64,000 nucleotides of DNA, from NCBI GenBank assembly GCA_965226805.1, contig CBDDDW010000004.1:1-64000 (forward strand), in the 5' to 3' direction. The position numbers and the translations under genes are program-made. The stretch is from CBDDDW01 sp965226805. GTDB taxonomy: Bacteria; Chloroflexota; Dehalococcoidia; Lucifugimonadales; JAGWBF01. Of this stretch, positions 26,077 to 35,403 are shown piece after piece. The notes under the pieces are model-generated. The model saw only the letters and a list, made by a program, of their open reading frames with translations, was not told the DNA's origin and searched no databases. Positions within the stretch are counted from its first letter, which is position 1. Each line of letters opens with the position of its first letter.

Positions 26077-27240
26077 TCACAGCAGCACCATGTTGTTGCG
26101 GTGCACGACCTCCTGGCCGTAGTGGTAGCCCAGGATGCCTTCGATCAGATCGGACTGGGTGCCTTTGATCTTGGCGATGTCATCGGAGCCGTAATTGGCT
26201 ATGCCGCAGGCCACCTTGTCACGTCCCGTCACCAGAATATACACGATGTCTCCCCGCTGGAACTCCCCCGCCACGCCCTGCACCCCCGCCGGCAGGAGGC
26301 TGCGATTATGATCACGTAGTGCCAGAGAGGCGCCATTGTCCACAAGAATCTCCCCTTGGCTGGAGAGGCTGCTGATCATCCACCTCTTTCTGCTTTCCAT
26401 CCTGCCGGCGGTTGGGAGAAACATGGTCCCCAGCTCCTCACCTTGGGCCAGCCGGAGCAGTGCGTCCCCTTCCCGGCCGTTGCATATTACCGTGGCTATG
26501 CCCGAAGAGGTAGTCAGCCGAGCTGCTTCCAGCTTTGTCGGCATGCCCCCCCTGGCCAGCGGACCGTGAACTTTACCCGCTAGGGCCTCCACAGACTGAT
26601 CGACCCTCTCCACGCGGCTGATCAGCCGGGCGTCGGGGTCGATGTCCGGGTCCGATGTGTACAGGCCATCGGTGTCGGTGAGGATGGCCAACAGGTCTGC
26701 GTCGACCAGGTTGGCGACTTGGGCCGAGAGCCGGTCGTTGTCGCCGAAACCCTCTCTCAGCTCGTCCACGGCCACCACGTCGTTTTCGTTCAGGACCGGC
26801 ACCACTGCCAGCTCCAACAACGCTAGCAAGGTGTTCCGGATATTCAGGTATGCCTGCCGGTCCGAGAGGTCGTTTCGGGTAAGCAGAGCTTGAGCCACGG
26901 TGATCCGGTGAGCCGCAAATAGCTCCTCATAGTAGTGCATGAGGTGACTCTGCCCCACAGCCGCCAGGACCTGGCGGAAAGGGATGTCCCTGCGCTCCCG
27001 CGTCAAGCCCAAGGCATGCCATCCGGCGGCCACCGCGCCCGAGGTAACCAGAATTACCTCGACTCCTCTTGTGTGCAGAGTCGCTATTTGCCCGACCAGA
27101 GCCGACATCACCGAACGGTCCAGGTGATCGCCGCCGCCCGTGAGCACGCTGGTGCCGGCCTTGACGACCATCCGCTTGACGGAAGTCGTCAAGGGTGCGT
27201 CACCCTTCAGAAAAGGTCTGTTCTTGAGCTGATCAGTCAT
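26077..27240 (-). CDS. proB: Glutamate 5-kinase with PUA domain
   Basis: 387 residues. The amino-acid kinase domain begins VKRMVVKAGTSVLTGGGDHLD and includes VILVTSGAVAAGW, VPVLNENDVVAVDEL and the NDRLSAQVANLVDADLLAILTDTDGLY segment. The C-terminal PUA domain (GEILVDNGASLALRDHNRSLLPAGVQGVAGEFQRGDIV) is the form seen in most bacteria. It phosphorylates glutamate as the first, proline-inhibited step. The ATG at 27240 has a weak ribosome site. It is divergent from rny across 246 bp. Confidence 0.96.
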   Translation of the reverse strand: MTDQLKNRPFLKGDAPLTTSVKRMVVKAGTSVLTGGGDHLDRSVMSALVGQIATLHTRGVEVILVTSGAVAAGWHALGLTRERRDIPFRQVLAAVGQSHLMHYYEELFAAHRITVAQALLTRNDLSDRQAYLNIRNTLLALLELAVVPVLNENDVVAVDELREGFGDNDRLSAQVANLVDADLLAILTDTDGLYTSDPDIDPDARLISRVERVDQSVEALAGKVHGPLARGGMPTKLEAARLTTSSGIATVICNGREGDALLRLAQGEELGTMFLPTAGRMESRKRWMISSLSSQGEILVDNGASLALRDHNRSLLPAGVQGVAGEFQRGDIVYILVTGRDKVACGIANYGSDDIAKIKGTQSDLIEGILGYHYGQEVVHRNNMVLL

Positions 27241-27394
27241 GTTCTTACTTTACTGAAGCGGTCGATCCCTTTGCAGGCAACCACATAGGCCGTCCTGTTG
27301 GGGAGTAGCATAATTATAGCAACAGTAGGTAAGCTCAACAAGGAAAAGGGCCCGCTGAGGCGCCTGAAAGGCCCCGAGAGGACTCGGGATTATC

Positions 27395-27423
27395 TTGACA
27401 CTCAGGTTCCTCCAAAGTATGAT
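27395..27423 (+). promoter_or_regulatory. Predicted promoter of rny
   Basis: TTGACA (27395-27400), an exact 17-bp spacer and TATGAT (27418-27423). This is the best-matching sigma-70 promoter in the window. The leader would be about 57 nt. Confidence 0.7.
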
Positions 27424-27486
27424 TGAGGTACTAGAGGTCAGGAGGTCTCTAAAAAAAAATCGCCACGGCGGAAAGGATGAGGTACA

Positions 27487-28962
27487 TTGAATCCGTTCAA
27501 ATTCCTTGCCGACCTGGCGGGCGGGAAACGCTTTAGAGCTGCTAAAGAGGAAGCAGAAAGAACTGTAGCTGCGGCTGAGGAGCAGAAACGCCAGATGCTC
27601 CTCGAAGCTAGGGAAGAGGCTCTTAAAACACGGTCCTCCGTAGAAGCCGATCTGAACGAAAGGCGCAAGGAGGTTCAGCGCTCAGAACGGCGGTTCAGCC
27701 AGCGAGAGGAAAGCCTGGAGCGCAGAGGCCAAGATCTGGAGCGGCAGGAAGAGAACCTGACCGCGAAGGCAGACGACCTAAACCAGGCTAAGGAAGATCT
27801 AAATAGCCTAAAAGAGCAACAGACGAAGCAGCTAGAATATCTGGCCCGGCTCACCATGGTGGAGGCCAAAGATCTTCTGTTCAAAAAGGCAGAAGACGAT
27901 ATGAAGCATGAGTTGGCCCGCCGCTACAGGGAGCTGGAGCAGCAGACAATCGAAGAAGCGAACGAAACCGCCCGCAAGGTCATAACAACCGCGATACACC
28001 GACTAGCCTCGGATGTAGTTTCCGAGCATACCACCTCGGTGGTCAAGCTTCCCAACGACGACATGAAAGGCCGCCTCATAGGACGTGAGGGGCGGAATAT
28101 CAAGGTGTTGGAGGCCCTCACAGGGGTGGACGTAATCATCGACGACACCCCTGAGGTGGTTACCATCTCCTGCTTCGACCCGGTCAAGCGGGAGACCGCA
28201 AGACTCGCTCTCACAAAGCTAGTTTCGGACGGCAGGATACAACCTGCTCGCATCGAAGATGTGGTCGAGCGCTCCAAGGAGGAGATGGAGGAGTCCATCG
28301 CCAGAGCGGGGGAACAGGCCATCTTTGATTCGGGAGTCAGAGGGCTCAATCCAGAGCTGGTGAAACTCCTGGGCCGTCTCAAGTACCGCTACAGCTATGG
28401 GGAGAACGTTCTTCTCCACGCGGTCGAGGTGTCCCATTTGGCCGGGATGATGGCCGCGGAGATCGGGGCCAGCATAGAAGTGGCGAAAGCAGGAGGGCTG
28501 CTCCACGATATAGGTAAGGCCCTCACCCACGAGGTGGAAGGTCCCCACGCTGAAATAGGCGCCGATGTGGCTAAACGGTACGGAATACACCCAGAGGTCC
28601 ACCGGGCGATCATGGAGCATCACGACGAAGAGCGGGGCTCCATAGAGGCGTTTCTGGTCGCGTCAGCCGACGCGATGAGTGCCTCACGGCCGGGGGCGAG
28701 GAAAGAAACTCTGGAGCACTACGTGAAACGCCTGGAAGCGCTGGAGGGCGTGGCCACAAGCTTCCCCGGCATCCAAAAGGCCTTCGCCATCCAGGCTGGG
28801 CGTGAGGTACGTATCATGGTCCAGCCCGACAACATAGACGACGATGAAGCTTCCACTCTGGCGAGGGACGTCGCAAAGAAAATACAAGAGGAGCTTGTGT
28901 TCCCGGGGCAGATAAAGGTGACTGTGATAAGGGAGACACGCTCTGTGGAGTACGCGCGGTAG
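27487..28962 (+). CDS. rny: Ribonuclease Y lacking a membrane anchor
   Basis: 491 residues. A long N-terminal coiled coil (about 20-150), a KH domain (LIGREGRNIKVLEALTGVDVIIDDTPEVVTISCFDPVKRE) and an HD domain with GGLLHDIGKAL and IMEHHDEE metal ligands are in the RNase Y order. The family cuts mRNA internally and usually starts with one transmembrane helix. Here the chain starts MNPFKFLADLAGGKRFRAAKEE, with no hydrophobic segment. The start is TTG at 27487, and an in-frame TGA lies 9 nt upstream, which rules out a longer form unless there is a sequence error. Confidence 0.94.
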   Translation: MNPFKFLADLAGGKRFRAAKEEAERTVAAAEEQKRQMLLEAREEALKTRSSVEADLNERRKEVQRSERRFSQREESLERRGQDLERQEENLTAKADDLNQAKEDLNSLKEQQTKQLEYLARLTMVEAKDLLFKKAEDDMKHELARRYRELEQQTIEEANETARKVITTAIHRLASDVVSEHTTSVVKLPNDDMKGRLIGREGRNIKVLEALTGVDVIIDDTPEVVTISCFDPVKRETARLALTKLVSDGRIQPARIEDVVERSKEEMEESIARAGEQAIFDSGVRGLNPELVKLLGRLKYRYSYGENVLLHAVEVSHLAGMMAAEIGASIEVAKAGGLLHDIGKALTHEVEGPHAEIGADVAKRYGIHPEVHRAIMEHHDEERGSIEAFLVASADAMSASRPGARKETLEHYVKRLEALEGVATSFPGIQKAFAIQAGREVRIMVQPDNIDDDEASTLARDVAKKIQEELVFPGQIKVTVIRETRSVEYAR

Positions 28963-29251
28963 TATCCATGCCCAACGGCGGGTGATGGCTACTACGTTGC
29001 CCTGAGCCGGCCTCGCCGCTGTGAGACAAGGGGAGGGGGGACTGCAACGACTCCTCGGAGGCACGCACCTCCCTGCCGTTGTCAAAGGACCGCGGTGGAG
29101 GGCTCTAAGGTCTTTGGCTTGGCTCCCAGCATTTGCGCCGACTACTACCAGGGCCGTCCTGTCCTCCCGACCAGGTAGAGGACGCCGTCGCGGCCGCCAG
29201 AGATCCACCGAGAATACCTCCGGCATTGATGTTTCCAGAGGGGGGCGTTGA
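28963..29251. other. Intergenic region between rny and ymdB
   Basis: About 290 bp, GC-rich, with several short inverted repeats (for example CCTCGGAGG near 29054). No CDS and no recognisable ncRNA family could be supported. Confidence 0.3.
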
Positions 29252-29266
29252 ATTTTACGGGTCCTT

Positions 29267-30028
29267 ATGATCGGTGACGTGATCGGGAGACCGGGGAGAG
29301 ACGCGATAGGAAACCTGGTCCCTGGTTTGCGTCGAGAGTTCTCAATTGACCTGGTCATCGCTAACGGCGAGAACAGTGCCGGCGGTTTCGGCATCACATC
29401 GGATACCGCATCGGACATTTTCTCGGGCGAAGTGGACATAATTACTTCAGGCAACCACGTTTGGAAGCAGAAGGAGATCATACCCTATCTGAACCAGGAG
29501 TGGCCCCTTATCCGGCCCGCTAACTATCCTCCGGGCACGCCGGGCAAAGGATACATCAGGCTGGGTGAGACGGTGGTGCTCAACCTGATGGGCAGAGTCT
29601 TCATGAACACGCTGGACTGCCCTTTTCGGTCGGCCGACCAGATCCTGAAGGAGATAACCGGCATCAACCCACCGAAGGCGATAATAGTGGACTTTCACGC
29701 TGAAGCCACTTCTGAGAAGCAGGCGATGGGATGGTACCTGGATGGTCGGGTCAGCGCGGTCCTGGGGACCCATACCCACGTAGCTACGGCCGACGCCCGA
29801 ATCCTACCCGAGGGCACGGCTTTTGTGACGGACGTAGGTATGACAGGTCCCTATAATTCGGTTATCGGTAGTGAAGTGCAGGCCGCGGTAGAAGGGTTTT
29901 TGACCCAAATGCCCCGACGCCTGACTGTCTCGGATACCCCGGTGATGCTAAATGCGGTCCTGGTGGACATTGACGAGGAAAATGGGGTAGCCACCGCTAT
30001 CCAACGTATAGATAGGATGGAGAATTAA
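29267..30028 (+). CDS. ymdB: YmdB-family metallophosphoesterase
   Basis: 253 residues from the ATG at 29267. It carries MIGDVIGRPGRDAI, VIANGENSAGGFGITSDTA, SGNHVWKQKEI, VDFHAEATSEKQAMGWYLDGRVSAVLGTHTHVATAD and FVTDVGMTGPYNSVIG, the full TIGR00282 set of metal-binding motifs. YmdB acts on cyclic nucleotides and affects RNase Y-linked regulation in Bacillus. It sits directly downstream of rny, as in many Gram-positives. The expected first strand ILRVL is encoded in frame upstream, from ATT at 29252, just after a TGA and 6 nt after GAGGGGGG. A non-canonical ATT start is therefore possible. Confidence 0.92.
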   Translation: MIGDVIGRPGRDAIGNLVPGLRREFSIDLVIANGENSAGGFGITSDTASDIFSGEVDIITSGNHVWKQKEIIPYLNQEWPLIRPANYPPGTPGKGYIRLGETVVLNLMGRVFMNTLDCPFRSADQILKEITGINPPKAIIVDFHAEATSEKQAMGWYLDGRVSAVLGTHTHVATADARILPEGTAFVTDVGMTGPYNSVIGSEVQAAVEGFLTQMPRRLTVSDTPVMLNAVLVDIDEENGVATAIQRIDRMEN

Positions 30029-30029
30029 C

Positions 30030-30863
30030 ATGGCCGATGTCGATCTTCACCTTCACACCACTTGCTCGGACGGTCGGCTCACGCCTACGGAGCTTGTTGC
30101 CTTAGCAGCACGCCAAGGGGTGAGGCTCATGGCAATAACTGACCACGACTCGACAGATGGCCTGGAAGAGGCCTTGGCGGAGTCGCGTGAACGCCCCCAG
30201 CTTGAAGTGATCCCAGGGATTGAGCTCGGGACCGAGGTGCCGGGCGGCGAGATTCATATGCTGGGGTACTACATTCAATATAAAAACGCGGATGTCCAAG
30301 ACATCCTCCAAAACTTCCGCCTCGGTAGGGTGAACCGTGCCAGACGGATGGTGGAAAAGCTCGGGGAAATGGGTATCCAGTTAGAGTGGCCGCGGGTCCA
30401 GGAGATCGCCGGGGAGGGATCGGTGGGCAGGCCTCACATCGCTCTGGCGATGGTCGAGAAGGGGTACATCAGTCACCCCAAAGACGCTTTTCCGACCTAT
30501 ATCGGTAGAAACTGTCCTGCGTACGTGGAAAGGTCGAAACTCACGCCGAGAGAGGCGGTGCTTCTCATACGGAACTGGGCGGGTACGGCCGTGGTCGCCC
30601 ATCCGGCAGATATCGAGAACCTCGAAGATACGCTGGAAGATCTCAAATCGGCAGGCCTGGCAGGGATGGAAGTATATTACGCTCAATATACTGAGGAGAA
30701 GATTAAGGAGCTTGCGGATGTTGCCAAGAGACATGGTCTTCTGGCCTGCGGTGGCAGTGACTACCATGCGCTCGGCAACCCAGTGGAGCCATTGCCGGGC
30801 TCCGTCGGGCCTCCGATGGAGGTCGTGAGGGGGCTGGAGAGGCTGGCCGCAAGCAGGAATTAG
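30030..30863 (+). CDS. PHP-domain phosphoesterase (RNase AM / nucleoside bisphosphate phosphatase type)
   Basis: 277 residues. PHP metal motifs are DLHLHTTCSDGRLTP, AITDHDSTDG, EVIPGIELGTEV, VGRPHIALAMVEKGY, VVAHPAD and GGSDYHA. The layout matches the TrpH/YciV family, which removes phosphate from 3',5'-nucleoside bisphosphates or trims RNA 5' ends. The ATG follows the ymdB stop by 1 nt, so the two are surely co-translated. Together with rny this makes an RNA-decay-linked gene group. Confidence 0.9.
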   Translation: MADVDLHLHTTCSDGRLTPTELVALAARQGVRLMAITDHDSTDGLEEALAESRERPQLEVIPGIELGTEVPGGEIHMLGYYIQYKNADVQDILQNFRLGRVNRARRMVEKLGEMGIQLEWPRVQEIAGEGSVGRPHIALAMVEKGYISHPKDAFPTYIGRNCPAYVERSKLTPREAVLLIRNWAGTAVVAHPADIENLEDTLEDLKSAGLAGMEVYYAQYTEEKIKELADVAKRHGLLACGGSDYHALGNPVEPLPGSVGPPMEVVRGLERLAASRN

Positions 30864-30893
30864 GCGACTGTCAGGTCCCGGGGAACGGAGACC

Positions 30894-31580
30894 ATGGAGC
30901 TGACCGGCCTCTACATCTATGCCTACCTCGTCGGAGCGGTGCCTACTGCCTACATCATCGGACGGCTAGTAAGAGGAATCGACATAAGGCAATATGGCAG
31001 CGGCAACGTAGGGGGCAGCAACGTATTCTACAGCGTGGGCAAAGGATGGATCGTCCCCCTCGGGATCTTCGAGCTCTTCGTAAAGGGTGGCTCTCCAATC
31101 TGGATAGGCGCCCTCTTTTTGGACATGGAGCGGTCTTCCATAGCCCTCACCGGACTCCCTTTAGCGGCAGTAGCCGGCAACAACTGGTCGGCCTTCCTGA
31201 AATTTGGAGGTGGGCGAGGGATAGCTGTGGCCCTCGGAGCTCTCTTCGCCCTGGCATATCTGGAACTTATAGTTTTCGCGGGGGTGGCCATCGTGGGATG
31301 GGCCATCTTCCGAAGCTCTGGAGTATGGGTATTCATCTCCCTGACGCTGCTTCCTCTGTGGAGCCTGTTATTCGGAGAGCCGATGGCCATAACTTGGTTC
31401 TGTGTGGGCCTATTGGCGCTGGTAGCGCTGAAGCGGCTCATACCAAATTGGACGCCTCTGCCTGACGGCGAGCCCAGGAAGGCAGTTCTGTTCAACCGGC
31501 TGCTGAGGGACCGGGACGTGGCGGGGCGCGAGGAGTGGATTGGCCGGCGCCCTATGGAAAATGATCGGAGTGCCCGTTAG
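30894..31580 (+). CDS. plsY: Glycerol-3-phosphate acyltransferase PlsY-like membrane protein
   Basis: 228 residues with five to six hydrophobic segments. PlsY motifs are present in modified form: YGSGNVGGSNVFYSVGKG (usual GSGNxGATNVxRxxG) and GNNWSAFLKFGGGRGIAVALG (usual GH-x-FPVFL-x-F-x-GGKGVAT). The family transfers acyl groups from acyl phosphate to glycerol-3-phosphate in the membrane. The His of GH is Asn and the Lys of GGKG is Arg, so activity is not certain. It follows the PHP gene by 30 bp. Its 3' end overlaps the next gene. Confidence 0.82.
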   Translation: MELTGLYIYAYLVGAVPTAYIIGRLVRGIDIRQYGSGNVGGSNVFYSVGKGWIVPLGIFELFVKGGSPIWIGALFLDMERSSIALTGLPLAAVAGNNWSAFLKFGGGRGIAVALGALFALAYLELIVFAGVAIVGWAIFRSSGVWVFISLTLLPLWSLLFGEPMAITWFCVGLLALVALKRLIPNWTPLPDGEPRKAVLFNRLLRDRDVAGREEWIGRRPMENDRSAR

Positions 31581-32112
31581 TTCTATGGAAAAGCCTCAGC
31601 CAGAGGAATACCAGTCTCCCCAGCAGGAGCACCCGTACGGAGTGTACCGGTGCGCTGCCCACCCAGACGTGGAGACCGGCCTTGCATGCGGCACGTGTGG
31701 GAAATATATCTGTCCCCGATGTATGATTCAAACCCCTGTGGGGGCGCGCTGCGGGGATTGCGCGAGAGTGACAAAGCATCCCACCTTCGACGTGACGCCC
31801 TCCTATTACCTCCGCGCGAGTGTGGCTGGAGGAGTGACTGGCGTGGTTGCCGGCGTGGTGTGGGGAGCGCTGTTGGGAGTACCCTTCCTGCCCTGGTTGT
31901 TAGGAATCGGCACTGGTTATGCTGTCGGAGAGGTTATCAGCGTCGTGTCTAACCGCAAGAGGGGGAGCGGTCTGGCGGTGGTCGCTGGACTGAGCATGAC
32001 CCTGGCGGTCATTTCCAGCCTAACGGTTTCTTCTTGGTCCGTGGCGGGCAACATTTTCTGGCTATTCCTAGTGGGGGTAGCTTTCTATACCGCCATCAGC
32101 CGTGTCCGATAG
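31561..32112 (+). CDS. B-box-like zinc-binding membrane protein
   Basis: About 183 residues. Residues 30-70 carry CAAHPDVETGLACGTCGKYICPRCM...VGARCGDCA, a B-box/rhomboid-associated zinc-finger pattern. Three to four transmembrane helices follow (YYLRASVAGGVTGVVAGVVWGALLG; FLPWLLGIGTGYAVGEVIS; LAVVAGLSMTLAVISSLTV; NIFWLFLVGVAFYTAI). Such proteins are common in Chloroflexota and have no known role. The start may be the ATG at 31561 or at 31585. It overlaps plsY at its 5' end and recX by 45 bp at its 3' end (convergent). Confidence 0.72.
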   Translation: MIGVPVSSMEKPQPEEYQSPQQEHPYGVYRCAAHPDVETGLACGTCGKYICPRCMIQTPVGARCGDCARVTKHPTFDVTPSYYLRASVAGGVTGVVAGVVWGALLGVPFLPWLLGIGTGYAVGEVISVVSNRKRGSGLAVVAGLSMTLAVISSLTVSSWSVAGNIFWLFLVGVAFYTAISRVR

Positions 32113-32580
32113 CTCCTCCCAAAGCCTTCCAGCGGTCCTGTTCGCTACTTCCAAACTGAACCCTCTTCTGCGGAGATAGGGGACCACCTTCTTCCTGAAA
32201 TCGGGATAGTCCATCTGCCTCAACCTGCGAAGAATCCCACTTCCCGCCCGATACGCGTTCTCCTCTTCGTCCAAGCCGTCGAGGGCTTCGGCAATCACAT
32301 CTCGGGAGACCCCCATACGAATGAGCTCCCACGTCACGACGGAGGCACCTTTAGGCCTTCCTTGTTCCCGGGCACGCCGCCAGAACCTGGCGAAGGCGTC
32401 GTCGTCGACCAGCTCGCGCTGCTTTAGTTGCAGGAGCGCAGCTTCGACAAGAGAAATGGGGAAGCGCTTCGAGAGCCGTCGCCGGAGCTCCGATTCGCTC
32501 CGGGGGCGGTAGGAGAGAAGCCTCAGAGCGGCATCAAGGACATCCTGGAAAGAAGGCCCTTTTCGAGAGCTAGATGACAA
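32068..32580 (-). CDS. recX: Regulatory protein RecX
   Basis: 170 residues. It carries the RecX three-helix repeats: ALRLLSYRPRSESELRRRLSKRFP, LKQRELVDDDAFARFWRRARE and GRPKGASVVTWELIRMGVSRDVIAEAL. It binds and restrains RecA filaments. The start is TTG at 32580 with AGGA upstream. It lies 101 bp downstream of recA on the same strand, the usual recA-recX pair. Its last 45 bp overlap the convergent zinc-finger membrane gene. Confidence 0.92.
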   Translation of the reverse strand: MSSSSRKGPSFQDVLDAALRLLSYRPRSESELRRRLSKRFPISLVEAALLQLKQRELVDDDAFARFWRRAREQGRPKGASVVTWELIRMGVSRDVIAEALDGLDEEENAYRAGSGILRRLRQMDYPDFRKKVVPYLRRRGFSLEVANRTAGRLWEELSDTADGGIESYPH

Positions 32581-32681
32581 TCCAGATTCCTGCTACCAAC
32601 GCATGATGATGACGCAAGGAAAATGGCTGATGGCCGGCGCCTTGTCGCCCTGGGGAGCTATATGATCACCCGCTTTGGTGG

Positions 32682-33731
32682 CTAGGTCTCCTCCGCTGGT
32701 GATTCGGCTCCATTCTTGGCGGGGGCTGCCGGCTCGAGGGGAATAAGGTTCTCTGTGCCCCGTATGCGCGATTCAATCTCCTGAGCCAGCTCGGGGTGCT
32801 GGGAAAGGAAATCTTTGGCGTTCTCCCGGCCCTGTCCTAGCCGGGTCTCTCCGTGGGAGTAGAAGGCACCCGACTTTTTGATGAGGTCCTGGGCCACGCC
32901 GAGGTCCACCAGGTCACCCATCTTATTTATTCCCTGGTTAAACATGATGTCGAACTCCGCGGTGCGGAAAGGGGGCGCTATCTTATTCTTGACCACCCGC
33001 GCTCTGACACGGCTGCCCACCACCTCCGTGCCGTGCTTTATCGACTCCACGCGGCGCAGGTCGATTCTTACCGAGCTGTAGAATTTCAGGGCCCGCCCCC
33101 CTGGGGTGACCTCGGGGCTGCCATACATCACGCCCACCTTCTCACGGAGCTGGTTGATAAAAATCACCGCTGTGTTGGAATGGTGAATGGCAGCGGTGAG
33201 CTTACGCAGCGCTTGAGACATGAGCCTCGCCTGCAACCCTACATGGGAGTCGCCCATGTCCCCTTCCAGCTCCGATTTCGGTACGAGGGCGGCGACGCTG
33301 TCGATGACGACGGTATCTACTGCGCCGCTGCGGACCAGGTACTCCGTTATCTCCAGCGCCTGTTCGCCGCTGTCGGGTTGGGCAATGAGGAGGGCTTCGA
33401 GATCCACACCGCATTTGGCTGAGTAACTAGGTTCGAGAGCGTGCTCCACGTCTATATACGCTGCCGTGCCACCCTTCTTCTGGGTCTCGGCCATAATGTG
33501 GAGCGCCAGTGTAGACTTGCCTGCCCCTTCCGTCCCGTAAATTTCGGTAATCCTTCCCTGTGGCACTCCTCCGGCACCCAGCGCTATATCCAGGGAGAGG
33601 GAGCCCGTGGACACGACCTCTGTGCTCAATCTCTCGCTCACATCGCCGAGGCGCATAATAGCGCCCTTGCCGTAGTGCCGTTCGATCTGGGCGATGGCGA
33701 TGCCCAGGGACTTGTCTTTTTCGGTAGCCAT
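32682..33731 (-). CDS. recA: Recombinase RecA
   Basis: 349 residues from the ATG at 33731, which follows GGGGAGGAACA; an upstream in-frame start lacks such a site. Walker A is GTEGAGKST, Walker B is VVIDSVAALVP, and L1/L2 DNA-binding loops surround GDSHVGLQARLMSQALRKLT and INQLREKVGVMYGSPEVTPGGRALKFY. It forms ATP-dependent filaments on ssDNA, and drives strand exchange and the SOS response. The C-terminal tail is rich in Ala and Glu. No LexA box was recognised in the upstream region. Confidence 0.98.
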   Translation of the reverse strand: MATEKDKSLGIAIAQIERHYGKGAIMRLGDVSERLSTEVVSTGSLSLDIALGAGGVPQGRITEIYGTEGAGKSTLALHIMAETQKKGGTAAYIDVEHALEPSYSAKCGVDLEALLIAQPDSGEQALEITEYLVRSGAVDTVVIDSVAALVPKSELEGDMGDSHVGLQARLMSQALRKLTAAIHHSNTAVIFINQLREKVGVMYGSPEVTPGGRALKFYSSVRIDLRRVESIKHGTEVVGSRVRARVVKNKIAPPFRTAEFDIMFNQGINKMGDLVDLGVAQDLIKKSGAFYSHGETRLGQGRENAKDFLSQHPELAQEIESRIRGTENLIPLEPAAPAKNGAESPAEET

Positions 33732-34237
33732 TGTTCCTCCCCGCGCCGTGTTTGCCTGGCATGTTAGCACACGATCCCCTGACTAACAAGCGGGATTTGT
33801 CAGTGGTTGAGAGGGGCCCCCAGTGCCCATCACGGCGAGCATGTGGAAAAGATATGCGAGCACCTCTAATCAGCACGGCCAAATGTACTATACGGGATTG
33901 GTAGGGGTACTACTCCCAATTGGTTCTTTTGCACCTCGTGGCAGGCGTCTGAGGAGGATATATTGCGTGTAGCAACAGTAGCAACAAAATGAAAGCCAGG
34001 AGAAAAACGGAAAGGCGTGCAAGATGTATTACTACGACGTTTGGTCCTACGCAAACTGTTTGTCGTGGGCTGGTACAAGGGAAGAAGCGCCGAGACGGTC
34101 ATCCCTGCGCCCTAACAAGCGGTTGCAACAATCAAGGGAAACAGGAGAACGAAACGGAAAGGGAATTCCGCTGTAGATAAGCTGTTACCTACGATCGGCA
34201 AGGCGGAACCCGGCAATGCAATAACAGAAGGGTAATG
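33732..34237. other. Intergenic region between recA and the cupredoxin gene
   Basis: About 500 bp without a supported gene. It contains the recA promoter (33761-33789). The part around 33860-34200 is noticeably less GC-rich than its neighbours, and no domain appears in any frame. Confidence 0.4.
33761..33789 (-). promoter_or_regulatory. Predicted recA promoter
   Basis: TTGTTA (33789-33784), a 17-bp spacer and TAACAT (33766-33761) on the minus strand, about 25-30 bp before the ribosome site. Confidence 0.5.
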
Positions 34238-35099
34238 ATGGAAGAAGGCTCGGTGAAAACAGGTGGATGGAAAGGTTTGCCATTCTACACGCGCGTAACA
34301 ATCGCGGGGCTTTTCGTCGTTGCCTTGATCATCACGGGTATTGGCGTTTTGACGTTGGTCTCGGGCGGAGGGGACGTGGAGGACGCGGTGCAAGGGATCG
34401 TCTTTTACGGCCTGTTCATGATTCCGACGGTCGTCGTCGTTGTTCTCGCCTGGCGGAGACCAGAGCTGACGCTCGTCGCCACGATCTGGGCGATGCTGGT
34501 GCTGTTGATACTCGCCCCAGTCACAGCAAACGCCTTGGGCACCTTCAACAGCTTTTTCGACACTGGCTTGTTGATCCCCGTAATCGTGTCGCTGATCGTG
34601 GCAGCGGTCTCGGGTATCCTGGGATTCCTACAACACCGTCGGGGCGCCACCCGCCACGTGTCCACGGCAGGCGAGCGGTGGGTTCTCGGGGCGACAACGG
34701 CTATCGTGGTTGGGCTCATGGTCTTCTCAGGCACACTCCACCTCACTAGCCTTGAATCGGTGAGTCCTGACGAGAGAGCGGGGGCAATCGTTGTTGATAT
34801 GAAAAATAGCGCTTTCGAGCCCGCTCAACTGACGATACCGGCTGGAAAGCCTGCCAAGTTCGTTATCAAGAACCGTGACCTCACCGTGCACACTTTCACA
34901 ATTGAAGAGTTGGGTATCGATGTCGAAGTGCTGCCGGGCAGCGAGAAACTTATCGAGTTGTCCTCACCTCCTGCGGGCACCTACGTGTACACATGCACCT
35001 CCGGCACCGGGTTATTGCCTACCTCTCCATAAACCAGACGTAGAGAGCGACCCCAGCCTGCCTTCAGATAGCGGCACGCTAGTGGTGAGAGAACCTTAA
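34238..35099 (+). pseudogene. Membrane-anchored cupredoxin-like protein with disrupted C terminus
   Basis: The ATG at 34238 follows AGAAGGG. There are four transmembrane helices over residues 15-180, then a cupredoxin domain (VVDMKNSAFEPAQLTIPAGKPAKFVIKNRDLTVHTFTIEELGIDVEVLPGSEKLIEL). This contains the first copper-ligand His and the Cys segment GTYVYTCT. The frame then stops at 35030-35032 without the usual PGH ligands. The family end GTLVVREP reappears in another frame and stops at 35097-35099, so the copper site is split by an indel. The intact form would carry copper-linked electron transfer. Confidence 0.65.
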
Positions 35100-35403
35100 C
35101 CGCCAGCCATCGTTGACCTGATGTTGAGTAGGAATCGCCTGTTGAAAGCCTGTCGAGCCCGTTCGTAGTAAATCGGTGAATTTCATGTTCCCCAACAAAA
35201 CGGATCGTCCCGTCCAACAGTCCTCCGGAAGGCGATACGCGAGACGCCTAGATAAAAAAAGCCTCCAGGAAGTACTGGGCGGCATCTGTAGGCTGAACAG
35301 CGCAGACTGGGGGGCCGTGTCACGACCCCTCCAGTCAGAACGAATGCAGGGTGATGCCCGGTACTTGCTGCCGCCTGCCTCGCTCGGGAACTCTCTTGTC
35401 AGA

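Noticed and set aside
28963..29251. Small structured RNA (6S or similar) between rny and ymdB
   Set aside because: The ends are not complementary over a useful length and no family core was recognised.
33866..34102. Minus-strand open frame of 78 codons between recA and the cupredoxin gene
   Set aside because: No ribosome site or family resemblance; codon use unlike the neighbours.
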